A stretch of DNA of 64,000 bases from Ditylenchus dipsaci (lineage: Eukaryota; Nematoda; Chromadorea; Rhabditida; Anguinidae), in contig SADC01001181.1 in assembly GCA_004194705.1 (NCBI GenBank), forward strand, positions 62,001 through 126,000. Reading direction: 5' to 3'. The position numbers and the translations under genes were made by a program. The notes beneath the pieces were generated by a model. The model saw nothing but the letters and a program-made list of their open reading frames with translations. It ran no database searches and was not told where the DNA came from. Each line of letters starts with the position of its first letter. The first letter of the stretch is position 1. Positions 48,501 through 58,678 of this stretch are shown here, piece after piece.

Positions 48501-51500
48501 TAATTTTTTATCGTTTTAAGCATATAAAATTACTTAGGAGTCATTTTAACACTATTTTAAAATAATTGCAAAACCCTCCCCAACCCAATAAGTGCCGGTT
48601 ATTTAACAAAAAGAGGACTTGGATACCATCGAAAAACCGAAAAATATAGAAATTAGACTTTTTAAATTGATGAGCCTTACTTCATAAAGACAATTAGGTA
48701 TGCATATGTTTTTACTAGAAATCCAAAGTCACTTGAAGAGTTATGAATGCAACGAAAGACTTATCTGAAAGATAATTCTGAGCACGATTATTGACCAAAA
48801 TTCATCGTAACAATTTAGCGAAAAAACATGATCGAAAACATTCAAACTAAGGATTTGCCTTGGTCCGACACAACTACAATCATATTTTTTTTCCAAAAAA
48901 TACATTCCTAATATTTTAAACATGTGTTAGGCTAATTATAGATTGAAAATTCTAAACAAGTGATCAAGCCACAACAAAGCCTTGCATATTCGTTACCGCA
49001 TTTCTTCAAGACAACAAAATTTTCACCTTATTTTAAAGTACTTTTCCCCGTCGAATTATTATTTTTTTCCGTCAAATCATAAAAATTTGTTTCTCTGTAG
49101 TATTTATTTAACATTTTTTTCAAAGTATTTAGTTTAGCCCTGGATCTCAGCTTTCTATAGAGCTATCAATTAATTTACTGAATATTCAAAAGTTGGAGAA
49201 AAAAGTCTTTGTAGAGACCAATTTTTTTCAATAATTTGTTGCATATAAAGAATTTGTTTTGCAACTTTTTAAAATCTCAGAAAGTCAGTTGATTGCTCTT
49301 TAAAAAGTTGAGATCCACGGCTACATTTTAATATAAAAACTTAAAAATCAATCGAATTTTTTTTTGTTTGACGGGGTAAAAGAATAATTTGACGGTATAA
49401 AACAATTTGAGCCTTTTAAATATTTTCATGCATGTACAGCTTTTATTTTCTAATCCAGCTAAACTTTTAGTTGCTTTAGAAAAAAGCTATATTCAAAGAT
49501 GGCTTCTGGCATGAAATTCATCTACTACAACCACAAGAAACCAGCTCGCAGAACTGTGTCAAGCAGCGCGTAAGATTTTACAATCGCTTTATATTTGTAA
49601 CAAACAATAAAAATCACCCAACATTCTTCCTTTTTTTCCCCACCAGCTAAGGGGTAGGGCTGCAAAATGAGGGTCTGAAAAAGTATGTATGAGAAAGAAA
49701 GACTTAAGAAAGCCTTAATTTTATTCCTGAGTAGCTTTTTGGGAGGAGGGGGGATATTATCGAGTAGCGTCAAACATGCGCAGAGCCATTTCACCTTCTA
49801 TTTGCAAAAAAAAAGTCAAAAAATTTGGCTGAATTTTTGTGTGCACCGAAAGGTTGAAAACACGAAGCACCCCCACCTCATATGAAAGGCCCCCTCTAAT
49901 AGTAGGCCTCCATAGAGCCTAAGTGAAAATTAAAAGGCCCGGGCCTACTTTTAGAGAAATACGCTATCCGTACTGAGCATTGCAAAGATTTTGCCTTATA
50001 TGTATGTATAGACCTCCATAGAAACTAGATTTCAAGGCTACATGATAGTCTTGTCAATTTGAAATAAGTGGGCACTTTTCTCATAGGCACGGGTTTCTAC
50101 TGTTGAGGACAATGAAATAAATACTCTTTTGAAGTCAAAATATATTAAAAGGAATAAAAAGACTGTTCGTAAGTGTAGCTATGACAATAAACCTGGCTCA
50201 AGTAATAGTTGAATGTGTAAGAAATCTAGTCGGCTTTTTTGTAATTCACCGCACTTTCTATGATAATTAGCGATAAACTGAGAACAATCTGGTTGACAAT
50301 TTCATGCATGCCCTTTGAAAGGTAAAGTAGCATATATACCCAACACTAACAAGACGATGTTGAACATAGTTTGTTAACTGGGGCCTACCGCATAAAGAAA
50401 ATCTGGTATGCATACATTTTTTATGCATCCAGAGTCACTTTCGAGTGATTTTTGTCTAGGGTATGGGGGTGTACGCATCTCAACTCCAAGCCCCTTGCGG
50501 TCCCTTCGGGGGCGCAAGGGGCTTGGGGCGCATACCAGAGTTTCTTTATGCGGTAGGCCCCAGTCAACAAAACTATGTTCAAATTTCATTTTTTAGGGAA
50601 TCTAGACCCCCTCCAGTATCCTTTACTTTGGTCCCTTAAGGCAAAAATTCAATTTTCGATGAATTTTTTTTTCTAAAAATGGTTGACCGGCCCCTAAAAA
50701 CATGTTTTCTATACGTTTCAGCAGCTAAAACGCACAAAAAGAGGTAAACAATTGGCGACTCCATTTGGGCAACCCCATTATAAGAGACTTTAGCCATATT
50801 TTCAAAGAAAAAACAGCTCAACCTGTTTTTTCCACTTGTTTAGCCAATCTTATCCAAGTAGGTAAGCATTCAATGGTCTCCTCAGATATTTCTTTTCTGT
50901 TCTCAGGACTCTTTACTGTGATTCCTGCAAATAGTCAATTTAGATGGTTTATTACAATATTGAGAAATTGGACTGGCCTGCCATTAAAGTATTTAACCAA
51001 TACAACACTCTTTCAACCACAATTCTTTTGGCCATTTCGTTCGAGTTGGCAATAGCTTCCAATAGGTTAAGTGCTTTTGTTGTGAGACCCATTTCTGCTT
51101 GCAGCACAAACGGTTCGCAATCTGAAACAACCAAAAATATTTTCCGTGCAATATTAAACACTCAAAGGGCTAGACGGTTTGCTACGTTCATCATTTTTGC
51201 GATCATTTTACTCAACCCCCACCATTTGATTGTGTCATTTTCAAGGGTTAAGAAATATTTATTTTTTTCCAGCTACTTTTAGCAATTTTCGGAACTAGCG
51301 CCTTTTTGGACTTTTTTACTTTTTTCTGTTTTTTATTCTTTTTAACTTAAAGGGGCATACTAGCGCGTTGCACTGCAATTAAGGCGGGCGACCAACAATT
51401 TCTTTCTCTCATAACTGTTTCCTATAAGCGTTCTACCTGATCCGACGAAATTTTTACGCCTAATTTTTAAAAGTAGGATAAGGTCATAAATATCATATTT

Positions 51501-54500
51501 GACAAAAAACAGTTGGAAAAGGCCGATTTTTGAAAAATCGCTGGTCCCCCGCCTGGTAAAACCGCAGTTGGATACAAATTGTGATTGGTTCCGCAGTTGG
51601 ATACAGTTGCAGTTGGATACCGCAGTTGGATACAGTTGCAGTTGGATACCGCAGTTGGATACATTTTTGAATTCGATAGAACGGGAGACGGTCATTTCGT
51701 TCCCAAAAGCCGCCTATTTTAAATTTTCTACTTGAGTGCTAGTAACAAGGGAGTGACTAGGAATCGGTACTTAGGTGGAAGTGCCTGGGTGATAATACTT
51801 GGGTGGTGGTAGACAGTAATTTCTAGTTAGTGGTACCTAAATGGCAGTACTTAGTCAGCAGTACCCAGGTTGTATGTTAGACTATTTTTCGCAAAGCATC
51901 TGACCATGCTGGCAGCTAGATCATCTGGATGTTCCATACACCAACTAAACTAAGTGATCGTCCACTTGGATCGAATTTTTTTCACGTTATTGGGTCCCAA
52001 AACTTGTTTTATCGTTTTTTGTTTGCACTAAGTCAAGCATTCTAAAGATGGTTTGACAGTACTAAAATTACATTTTGCAAGATTTACGATAGTTGTGAAA
52101 ATACCATCAAAACGTAATTTTACTACTGTCAAACCATCTTTAGGATGTTTTAATTAGTGCAGAAAATCATTTTTGGAACCCAAAACGTGAAAGTTTTTTT
52201 TTGATCCAAGTGGACGACCACTCGGTTTTGTTGGCACATTAGGCATCCAACAAAACTGTGGTTGGTTCACAGAAAAACAAGTATTGAGATTCTCTTTGGA
52301 GTTTTATTTTATTTCAGGCCATTCAGGTGGATATCCACTTGATCAGCTGCTACCCACTCCAGATTTTGGGGCCAGATGGGTAAAATTGCAATTTCGGTCT
52401 TTTACAAACCGGCTTTGCCAGGCGATTTTAGGTTAAAAAATTGGTTAGTTTTTGAATTCGGCTAATTTTTATTTTTATTGGGAAGCGAGGTGGATATCCA
52501 GCTGACCAGGTGGTACCTACCCAAAGTTTCGGCCTCCGAGTGGGTGAAATCGTAATTTGGGTCTTATAAAATCATAAGAAAGTATGATTTGTTACTAAAT
52601 TTAACCGATTTTATTTTTCAAGTCATTTAGGTGTATACCTGACCATCTTAACGAATCCAATTTCTTGACAAAAATTTAAGTTAGAAAAAATATTTTCCAT
52701 CACCAAGATTTGAACCTGTTTGAAAATTTCAAATTGACGGCTTTTGGGAACGAAATGACCATCGCCCATTCTATCAAATTCAAAAATGTATCCAACTGCG
52801 GTATCCAACTGCAACTGTATCCAACTGCGGTATCCAATCACAATTTGTATCCAATCCGTGGGCAGTCCCCCCGCCTGAATTTATAGTGTAACGCGCGGGG
52901 AATTTCTAGGTTCACCTTGTATTTCGTCTAAAATTTTCAAAAATCTCACGTTCAACAGTGATTTCCGCCATGAAACAGAGATCTTCCTCGGCACTCTAAA
53001 AAGTTACAAAAATAACTATTTCTAGAATAAAAAAGCCAATCCCCACTCACTTCAGAACACTGCTTCAAATTCAGAGCCACTGTTTTGAGGGTTGTGCCAA
53101 GAACATTAGAGGTTGTTTTCAAAGAGGTTTTGGTCTGAGCTGGATTCAAACAGATCAGTCTGAAAGCGGTCAGCAAATCTTCCAGCTGAGACCTTAAACC
53201 ATTTCCAGGTTGGTTGAACACTTCACAAGCTTTTCCCTACAAATTATTCCTACTTTAGCTAAAGCAATTATCAATAACTAACCAGAAATGCACTGATCTC
53301 AAGCTGTTGTTAAGATGAGCCTCACCTCCATCTCCCGGGTCTTCAACTAATTTCTCAGCTATGAGTTGGAAACAGAAAGGGCCAAATGACTGGTGAGCCA
53401 ATAAACAGGATTCACACCCCAATGACAACATCTCTTTAGACAGCTTGCCAACATCTCGCTCATTCTAAATAACAAAATCAGTGAAAAAATTAATTATCTG
53501 ACTAAACATAGTGACCGCAACCATCTGAAAGCAGGATTTTTTTACCTATTTCAGGCCGTAAAACTCTAAAAAAACACTTTTAATACTCTAATTACCTTAC
53601 CGGCTCATAATCGATGGGATAATAGCACGCCACCTGCTCAAACATGTCTTCCGCTAGCGCGCCTACAACACAATATAATTCGAAGATGTTGGGATGGGAA
53701 CAGAGATAAAAGCAGACCCATTGGGAAGTTCCTAACTACAAGATTGAAAAGCTGGAAAATCTTGAGAAGACATCTAGGATCACGTTCAGAATTGGCTGCT
53801 CGCATAAATAGCACAACCATTTTATCAGAGACCGATAGCTTCAGACCTGTAATGAAAACAATCAGTATAAACATGTTCAGAATAGTTCATATTCTTGATG
53901 CTCTTTTACATGCCAGGGATGAATAATAAAATTGTTAAGGAAATTATTTTAGCCAGTTTCATAAAACTATATTTTATATGATGTCTGTATGTAAACATAG
54001 ACATGCTCTCCTATAGTGTAGTGGTTAGCACATGAGGCTTTGAAAATATTTAGAGTCACCTCATAGCGCAGGTTCGAACCCTGCTAGGAGATTATAATTT
54101 TTTAGACCTTTACAGTAGTGATGGAAGCGGGACGGGACGGTCCCGAAAGTCCCGTCCCGCCGAAGAAATTTTTTTCCAAAGTCCCGTCCCGGTGGTCCCG
54201 AACTTTCAGAGTAAAAGTCCCGGTCCCGGTCCCGAAAATCGAAAAAATTTCGGGACTTTTTTATTTATTTCATTGTCAAGAAATTTACACATTTTAGCTT
54301 TTTGCCAATTTATCATTATTCTTCTTATCAATCTTTCGCTTTCGTGCAATTTTTTCTCTTGTCTTTCGTCTTTCAAGTCTTTCGTCTTTCTTCGTCTCTA
54401 GTCTTTCAAAAAGAGTAGGTTCAATAAACTCAAGTTTTTTAAAGAAAAACGAAGGTTCATTTCCTGTGCTAGCGAAAATAGCTCGTCGCTACTTATCAGC

Positions 54501-57500
54501 TCCAGCTACAAGCGTACCAAGTGAACAGCTATTCTCGCTGGCGCGGGATGTATACGACTACAGGCGTTCAAATCTTTCTCCAGAGCATGCAGAACAATTA
54601 ATTTTTTTAAACAAGAATCTACGCGTCGTTAATTTCAACTACTAGCTCTTTTGTAATGTAATATTGTGAAATGAAGTTTTTTTGAAAGAATGCTTTTACA
54701 GTCAACTCTCGATAATCCGTCACCCTTGGGACCGGCCGTGGGGTGACGGATAATCAAGAGTGACGGATTAGCGAGTGACGGATTAGCCTAATTTATTTAA
54801 GGCAAAATCAAACAAAGTGTCACGAAGGTGACAGATTATCGAGAGTGACGGATTAGCGAGTGACGGATTATCCGAGAGTTGGCACTTATGCCGTTGCCCC
54901 CCCCCCTCTAAATTTTCGAAAAATAACCCAGAAACACCTTCTAAACTGGTTTTTTCTGTTCAATACGATAAAAAAACATTTTTAATCAGTTTCTAATCAA
55001 AAGAACTAATTTTTTTCTAAAACATTGACTTCAACTCGTCAAAGGTAGATGGTCTTTTTAGAGTATTTTTGGTAATTTCTAGGCTCAGGAATTTAGGCTT
55101 AGGCCAGGGTAGGCCAGCGTATGTTAGGAGGGGCTCAAAAATGCTTTTCAAACATTGAAGAAAAAAGAAAACATTTTTGAGTCCGTCCTAACATACGCTG
55201 GCCTACCCTTGCCTAAAGCCTAAGCTTAATCTAATGTGACCAAAGATTAGTCGAAAATACCATGAAAAGACCATGGTACCTTAACCGATTTTGAGTCAAT
55301 TTTTTCTGAAAAAAAAAGTTCGTTTCATTGATTAGAAACTGATAAGAAATGTTTCTTTTATCTTATTGAACAGAAAAAACCAGTTTAGAAGGTGTTTCTG
55401 GGTTACTATTCGAAAATTTAGAGGGGGGGGCCCAACGGCATAAGTGCCCGAGAGTTGACTGTATTAGAAGTCCTGAACGAAACTTTTTCTGGTCCCGGCA
55501 AAATTTTTGAAAAGTCCCGGTCCCGGTCTCGAAATTTTTTTCTTAAAAGTCCCGTCCCGGTAGTCCCGAAATTTCAATATTTCCATCACTACTTTACAGT
55601 TTATTCAAAATATAGTTGAGCCTCTATAAACACAAACACCTGAAGTTTATTTATCCGCTACCTTTTTTCACTTCCGATTTTAATCTTTTGGTAAATCTGA
55701 TCCGTTAGTCCCTGCATTTACAAAAACAATCGGTAGGATCCTTGAAAATTTCGACATTATAGCGACCAAAGACCATTGGGGTAAAAAAATGATAGACACA
55801 GCTGGGTGTCGAAATCTAGGGGGTGCTGTTGAATCGGGACTCGACTCTACGCCTAAAGCTCTTCCTGCATGCAACTTCAGCCCCTGTTTTTTTAAGAAAA
55901 ACTCTAACCATCCAGATGAGTGTTCAAAAGATACTCCAGAATGAGGAACAGCAACATTCTATCTTTTTGACCATAGCTTTGCACTCCACTTTCCTCAAAC
56001 AAAATGCCCATGATTGATTCGACAGCTCCATTTGGCAGATTTCTTCCATTGTGCATGATCTAAAATAAGCAATTACCCACGTAAAGTAGTGAATAGAGCA
56101 GTAATTCTGACCAAATAATGGATGCCAGTGACCAGCAAATCCGCCAAGTGTCCACTATCTTCCACTCTTAGCAACAAAAATTCCAACAGAAAATTGCCTA
56201 GAAAAAATTGATATTTTTGTAGCAAAATTAAGTATATTTGCTAAAACTGACTGGTCTGACCGTCCAACTGGTCGCCAGGGATTTTCATCAAAACTTCTAC
56301 CAACTCGTTAATAGCAACTTCACGTATTGAAGCATCTTTGCTCGTCAATCGCTCTCTAAATCCAATAAAATGCTCTTTTGACGTGATATTAATAGGCTCT
56401 ACTAAAATTTTTGTGACTAATTTTAGAAATGTCCCATATAAAAAAATCTTGTATACTTTCGCTGTATGTTTGGTATGTTCCGGGCACTTTTTCAATTATG
56501 GTAAAATTAAGATCTAATTTGGTAAGGAAAGAAGTGTTTTCGACCATAGTGACTGTGACATCCGAGCGGGATCAGACCTTCACCGCAAGAAAGGTCGAAA
56601 AAGACGGGTGGCACAATTAACAAAAAAAATAGAAAAAAGGGAAGGTGGAAGGGACGCCATGCAGTTTTCTTAAAGGAGGGATAAAACTTTATATACGCAT
56701 CGCTTAGGGTCGAAGGTTGAAATCTCCCTAGGTGCATATCTTATTTATTTATTTTATTAAGTTTTTAGACTTATAGGGCCAAAAACTATCGAGGAATCGA
56801 TTGGAATTACTTCCAGCACTGCTTTACTGTCAGCATTACCTTAATTTTGCAGTTTTAAGCAAATGAGAAACCTGGGTAGGATGGCATGGGATTGGACATC
56901 ATTGGATGTTTTTTGATTTTGGCTCTAACTAAATATTTGCCGCTATCCCATTGTACTCCCCCCCCAAAAAAAGCTATTCCAGTGTAACCCTCCCCCAAAA
57001 AAGCTATTCCAGTGTACCGTTTTCGACCATAGTGACTGTGACAAGTACCGGGGAGGGGGGAGGGTACAATGGAATAGTACCAGATATTTCTTTTTCTCTG
57101 TGTGATAGCTCAAATAAAAGCCTATAATTTAGGCTACATTTTAGTAAATATAAAGTGTGACTTGTAGAAAAAGTCAGAAAATATAAATCAAGGCCGTTAA
57201 TGAAAACCCCAAAAACCATCGATCTTCGAAAATTCAGCAGGCTTTAGCCTGTAAATCAGCTCCAGTAGGTGTAAAACCCCGCGCTGATAATTTTGTTGGA
57301 TAGCTAAGAGTGAGAGGATCATTTTGACACCTAACTTGTAAATAAAAAGAAGATAAAAAATGGGTGTTAACGGGCCTTGACGTTACGTTAAATTGAGGGC
57401 GGACTGGGCGTTGACTACTTCAAAATTTACCTCAGAGACTCCACATAGCTGACCAAAGTTAGATTCTTGTCTTCAACTATTTGTTTGACTGCATTATTCA

Positions 57501-57543
57501 CAACCACTGAATTGTCCTGAATTTCAGAGCCCATCTGTACCAT
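39546..57543 (-). CDS. MMS19: MMS19, cytosolic iron-sulfur targeting HEAT-repeat protein, 23 exons
   Basis: Scaffold of the cytosolic Fe-S targeting complex (with CIAO1 and CIAO2B) that delivers clusters to DNA polymerases, helicases and XPD. Exons: 57543-57431, 56355-56252, 56197-56112, 56059-55909, 53846-53718, 53662-53601, 53464-53283, 53236-53051, 52995-52950, 51121-50956, 50924-50823, 46823-46568, 46530-46427, 41338-41225, 41172-41049, 40992-40919, 40868-40766, 40715-40482, 40428-40286, 40230-40175, 40119-40022, 39975-39778, 39728-39546. Total about 1005 residues (human about 1030). Family-like segments: [41 protein letters not shown], and C-terminal [18 protein letters not shown]. Phases close after correcting homopolymer losses near 41075, 50908 and 53306. 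The last intron ends in TG, not AG. Introns up to 5.1 kb hold transposons. TTTTTAG ends seven bases before the ATG. Confidence 0.9.
41339..41627. other. start of the 5.1-kb MMS19 intron
   Basis: Holds a small hairpin with GGTAGCGCTTTTC-like words (GCGCTACTGAA, GCGCTACTGTATAC, GGTAGCGC at 41388-41450). No exon seen. Confidence 0.4.
41628..42885. mobile_element. foldback element with subrepeat arms (TTTCGTAACA type), carrying a histone H4 fragment
   Basis: The left arm 41628-41735 is an array of ATTTTCGTAACAAAC/AGCAAAATTTCGTAAC units beginning CTGTACGAAGTTTCGTAACA. The right arm 42785-42885 is its inverse, ending TGTTACGAAACTTCGTACAG. The interior is about 1.05 kb, unique, and includes the 3' end of a histone H4 gene (41938-42006). 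It lies inside an MMS19 intron in plus orientation. Confidence 0.85.
41938..42006 (+). pseudogene. histone H4 3' fragment, captured
   Basis: The frame reads [14 protein letters not shown] then TIFYGFDG and TGA. Canonical H4 ends [22 protein letters not shown], stop. So 22 codons of the C-terminus are aligned, with four substitutions at otherwise near-invariant positions (R to T, T to I, L to F, G to D). Upstream sequence does not match H4: just before GTC stands ACTACTTTAG. The fragment is therefore truncated and decaying, and it lies inside the foldback element 41628-42885. Confidence 0.85.
42886..44285. other. repeat-rich part of the MMS19 intron
   Basis: Contains a GGCCAAACGACTTACGTAAG-centred palindrome (42930-42975), a half copy of the AAGTGGTCGTCCACTTG MITE (43205-43330), and stretches of GTGGATACCCATTTGG-like words shared with 8080, 22645 and 52320. 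No gene supported. Confidence 0.45.
44286..44548. mobile_element. palindrome with a telomere-like CCTAAG array in its loop
   Basis: Arms AGACGTTTGGCTACAAATGT (44292) through GCCACTTAGG (about 44358), and the inverse from CCTAAGTGGC (about 44468) to 44540, pair over about 75 bases. Between them 44400-44470 is an array of CCTAAG and GGCCTAAG units, i.e. degenerate TTAGGC on the other strand, the telomere repeat of many nematodes. Confidence 0.75.
44795..45150. repeat. two facing tRNA-like heads
   Basis: TGTCACAGGTTCGACTCCCA followed by GCTGGTGCATTTTTTAATTT (44811-44850) is repeated in inverse orientation at 45085-45140 (AAAAAATGCGCCAGCTGGGA then GTCGAACCTGTGACAT). The B-box-like GGTTCGACTCC implies a tRNA origin, and the pairing gives another palindromic unit. 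Confidence 0.6.
45250..45541. repeat. inverted duplicate of a coding-like segment
   Basis: 45262-45385 and 45415-45541 are near-perfect inverted copies (AACTTGTGCAGAATTAAAAG at 45288, inverted at about 45480). Both arms, read toward the middle of the minus or plus strand, encode the same peptide core, EFRNSDID then A(D/N)PTFNSAQVC and TSQHR. Differences between the arms preserve the reading frame. The origin is unrecognised. Confidence 0.55.
46085..46295. mobile_element. hairpin MITE, relative of 5805-6005
   Basis: GGACACTTCTCTTTCGTCTC (46149) and GAGACGAAAGAGAAGTGTCC (about 46220) with longer arms out to AAAGGACCATGG/CCATGGTCCTT. Located in an MMS19 intron. Confidence 0.75.
46899..46978. 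repeat. tandem duplication, 36-bp unit
   Basis: CTTGGTCCCCCTGTTGTTTT followed by TTGTTGAAAAATGC occurs twice in a row, and a third partial unit follows. GGTCCCCCTGTGG also occurs at 2407. Confidence 0.6.
47360..47542. mobile_element. hairpin MITE, close copy of 5805-6005
   Basis: GGACAGTTCTCTTTTGTCTC and its near-inverse, with CCGTCGCCGACAACGAGAAT and its inverse at the outer ends; about 180 bases. Confidence 0.8.
47564..47881 (+). CDS. uncertain ORF, 105 codons
   Basis: The first half has a protein-like composition ([31 protein letters not shown]) but the second half runs into dispersed repeat sequence. No domain recognised and no clear splice sites. It lies within an MMS19 intron on the opposite strand. 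Confidence 0.2.
   Translation: MSVCELTFVCKNLDNHRPTHKTTILSNAKFPLKAGQEHVISVYNCFMLGQYLNRNSRPKNPTGFVILNWRLIRKWPIFTHPPFSSAIWPSLNPSFYSNIFGRSAL
47870..50822. repeat. repeat-filled 4-kb MMS19 intron
   Basis: Inverted blocks with 47880-48440 (GGGGTTGCCCAAAAAGTGG; GCATACCAGAGTTTCTTTATG) against 50380-50790 (CCATTTGGGCAACCCCATTAT; CATAAAGAAAATCTGGTATGC) show one more large palindrome, with GTCTAAGGTAAGTG hairpins near each end. Between them 48440-50340 is AT-rich with no recognised gene except the possible exon at 49499. Confidence 0.55.
49499..49569 (+). CDS. possible first exon, product unknown
   Basis: ATG at 49499 opens 23 codons with protein-like content ([18 protein letters not shown]) before a strong donor GTAAGA at 49570. 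GCTTTAG lies 22 bases upstream. No second exon was identified. It is antisense within an MMS19 intron. Confidence 0.25.
51549..52870. mobile_element. foldback element with subrepeat arms (GCAGTTGGATACA type)
   Basis: The left arm 51560-51665 is an array of CCGCAGTTGGATACAGTTG units; the right arm 52790-52860 is the inverse (GTATCCAACTGCGGTATCC). Inner similarity includes TTTTTGAATTCGATAGAACG against its inverse near 52775, and outer CCCGCCTGGTAAAACC-like ends. It contains a nested AAGTGGTCGTCCACTTG MITE and lies in an MMS19 intron. Confidence 0.8.
51940..52240. mobile_element. AAGTGGTCGTCCACTTG-type MITE, copy 4
   Basis: AAGTGATCGTCCACTTGGAT at the left, CAAGTGGACGACCACTCGG at the right; AAAGATGGTTTGACAGTA is inverted to TACTGTCAAACCATCTTTA. 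It is nested in the element 51549-52870, so it inserted later. Confidence 0.75.
54007..54091 (+). tRNA. tRNA-Gln (anticodon TTG) with a 14-base intron
   Basis: The sequence folds as a full cloverleaf. Acceptor stem TCTCCTA pairs with TAGGAGA over seven pairs; the D arm is GTG...CAC with A-box TAGTGGTTAGC; the anticodon stem TGAGG pairs with CCTCA; the T arm is GCAGG-TTCGAAC-CCTGC with a perfect B box. The anticodon loop begins CTTTGA, placing TTG at positions 34-36, and has 14 extra bases after position 37, the standard intron site. Short A/T-rich sequence follows, where a pol III terminator is expected. It lies in an MMS19 intron on the opposite strand, 17 bases before the hAT target duplication. 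Confidence 0.92.
54460..54645 (+). pseudogene. hAT transposase C-terminal dimerisation domain (remnant)
   Basis: An open frame of 61 codons ending in TAG encodes the hAT dimerisation domain: [19 protein letters not shown], then [20 protein letters not shown]. Family members read PATSVPSER(L/V)FS and RNxLxPxxxExLxFLxxN at the same places. The DDE catalytic core and BED finger are absent; upstream frames are interrupted. The domain itself has no stop or frameshift, so the deletion is fairly recent or this exon is intact. Confidence 0.92.
54699..55461. mobile_element. pogo-like MITE nested in the hAT element
   Basis: CAGTCAACTCTCG follows TA at the left and CGAGAGTTGACTG precedes TA at the right. 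Subterminal GTGACGGATTA words repeat. Its inner part is a long palindrome (CAGAAACACCTTCTAAACTG against CAGTTTAGAAGGTGTTTCTG) around a further repeat pair with CCTAACATACGCTGGCCTAC (55185) and its inverse (55100). Confidence 0.85.
56690..57370. repeat. SINE-like unit in the first MMS19 intron
   Basis: Begins CTTTATATACGCATCGCTTA with a B-box-like GGTCGAAGGTTGAAATC, then shares body segments with 32735-33325 (TTCCAGCACTGCTTTACTGT; GATAGCTCAAATAAAAGCC). A CATAGTGACTGTGACA stretch occurs twice (56545 and 57027), the second in a small insertion of GGGGAGGG-rich sequence. Confidence 0.6.
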
Positions 57544-57839
57544 TTTAAAACTAAAAAGGCAAAATAAATTAACTTCCAGAACAATTTTGACAAAAATCCA
57601 ACGTTATTTACACTACAAATCAATCTAATATTCGAGATTCAAAAAAAACGCAAATAAATTTTATTTTTTTCAATGGAAACAAGTTATATTATGACACATT
57701 AGGGGTGCTTTTACTGAAACAAGATTTGAGAATTAAAGTATTATGCCAAAAATAGAGTTTCTGATAACATAAAAAATAGGCTAAAGGCACAGTGAAATAA
57801 AGAGATTTTCGTGTAATAAAGACATAGGTTCTCATAATT

Positions 57840-58095
57840 TTTTGTTGATTTAGGGTTGTTGACTGTTAGAAAATTTTTGAATCGAATATTCAAAAATATC
57901 CGAATAATCAATTTTCCGCCCCGAAATTTTTTCAAATTTTTTATTTTTCCAAAAAATTGCAGTTTTTTTGTTAAAAATTTTAAATATCCGTTATTTGAAA
58001 TTTCTCGAATATTTCCCGTTATTGGACATTCGAATAAAGTCAAATATTTTCGAATAATATTTAAAATCAAATATTAAAGTCGACAACCCCACTTT
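57840..58095. repeat. AT-rich repeat ending in TCGACAACCCC
   Basis: TTAGGGTTGTTGACTGTTAG at the left and AAGTCGACAACCCC at the right are inverted; inside, ATTCGAATA-type words are frequent. A related partial copy lies at 26418. Confidence 0.55.
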
Positions 58096-58506
58096 TTATG
58101 CAATTGCAATAAAAATTAACACAAATACATGCCAAGTTAATCTTATCATGCTTCTCATATAATATATCCACATATTTGCAACAATAGATATCTGATAAAA
58201 AAAACATCTTGAAGAGAATAACGATTGTAAAAAATAAGTTTGTGTGCGTTAGCGGTCCCTCTGAAATATAGATGCCGAGGTTTAGCTCGTCCCTCGAAAA
58301 TCCTGAAAATCCCGTCCCGTTATTTAGCTCGTTACTGATTAAAAAACGGGAAAGGGTCTTTTCGTAGCTAAGTCTTTATTTTTCACCTACAGTCAGTGTT
58401 GTAAGTGGCACCGATAGCTCACAGCACCTCATCGGTGCCGAAATTTTCGAGGTCGGTGCCGTCAGCTGGTGTTGGTGCCGTAATTCTAAAATTTACAACA
58501 CTGCCT

Positions 58507-58678
58507 TCAGTCAAACCTCGGTTATCCGCCATCCCAGTTAAACGCAGCCCTAAATATATTTTATTTGGCTGAGATTGGCTAATTATCTGTCATCTGACCC
58601 CCCCCCCTCCTAGTTAACCGCCAACTTCTGTTAACAGCCTGGTCCTTGGAGGGGCGGATAACCGGGGTTTGACTCTAA
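58507..58678. mobile_element. pogo-like MITE, about 170 bp
   Basis: TTCAGTCAAACCTCGGTTAT and GATAACCGGGGTTTGACTC are inverted, with TA immediately after the right end. Same terminal class as 1689-1937. Confidence 0.6.

Larger units (their letters stand above)
54116..55591. mobile_element. hAT transposon with 8-bp target duplication
   Basis: The terminal inverted repeat is TAGTGATGGAA (left) and TTCCATCACTA (right). CTTTACAG stands directly outside both ends (54108-54115 and 55592-55599), an exact 8-bp duplication as expected for hAT. Subterminal GGGACGGGACGGTCCCG repeats are inverted. The interior holds a transposase C-terminus (54460-54645) and a nested pogo-like MITE (54699-55461). At 1476 bases including the insertion it is an internally deleted copy. 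Confidence 0.93.

Noticed and set aside
46824..50822. Possible loss of the middle third of MMS19 across this 4-kb intron
   Set aside because: Summing the exons gives about 1005 residues and phases close on both sides, so the protein is full length; the impression came from low sequence similarity in the middle region.
54116..54460. N-terminal part of the hAT transposase in front of the dimerisation domain
   Set aside because: Frames upstream of 54440 contain stops and pyrimidine-rich simple sequence (TCTTTCGTC repeats), with no catalytic motif, so only the C-terminal domain is supported.
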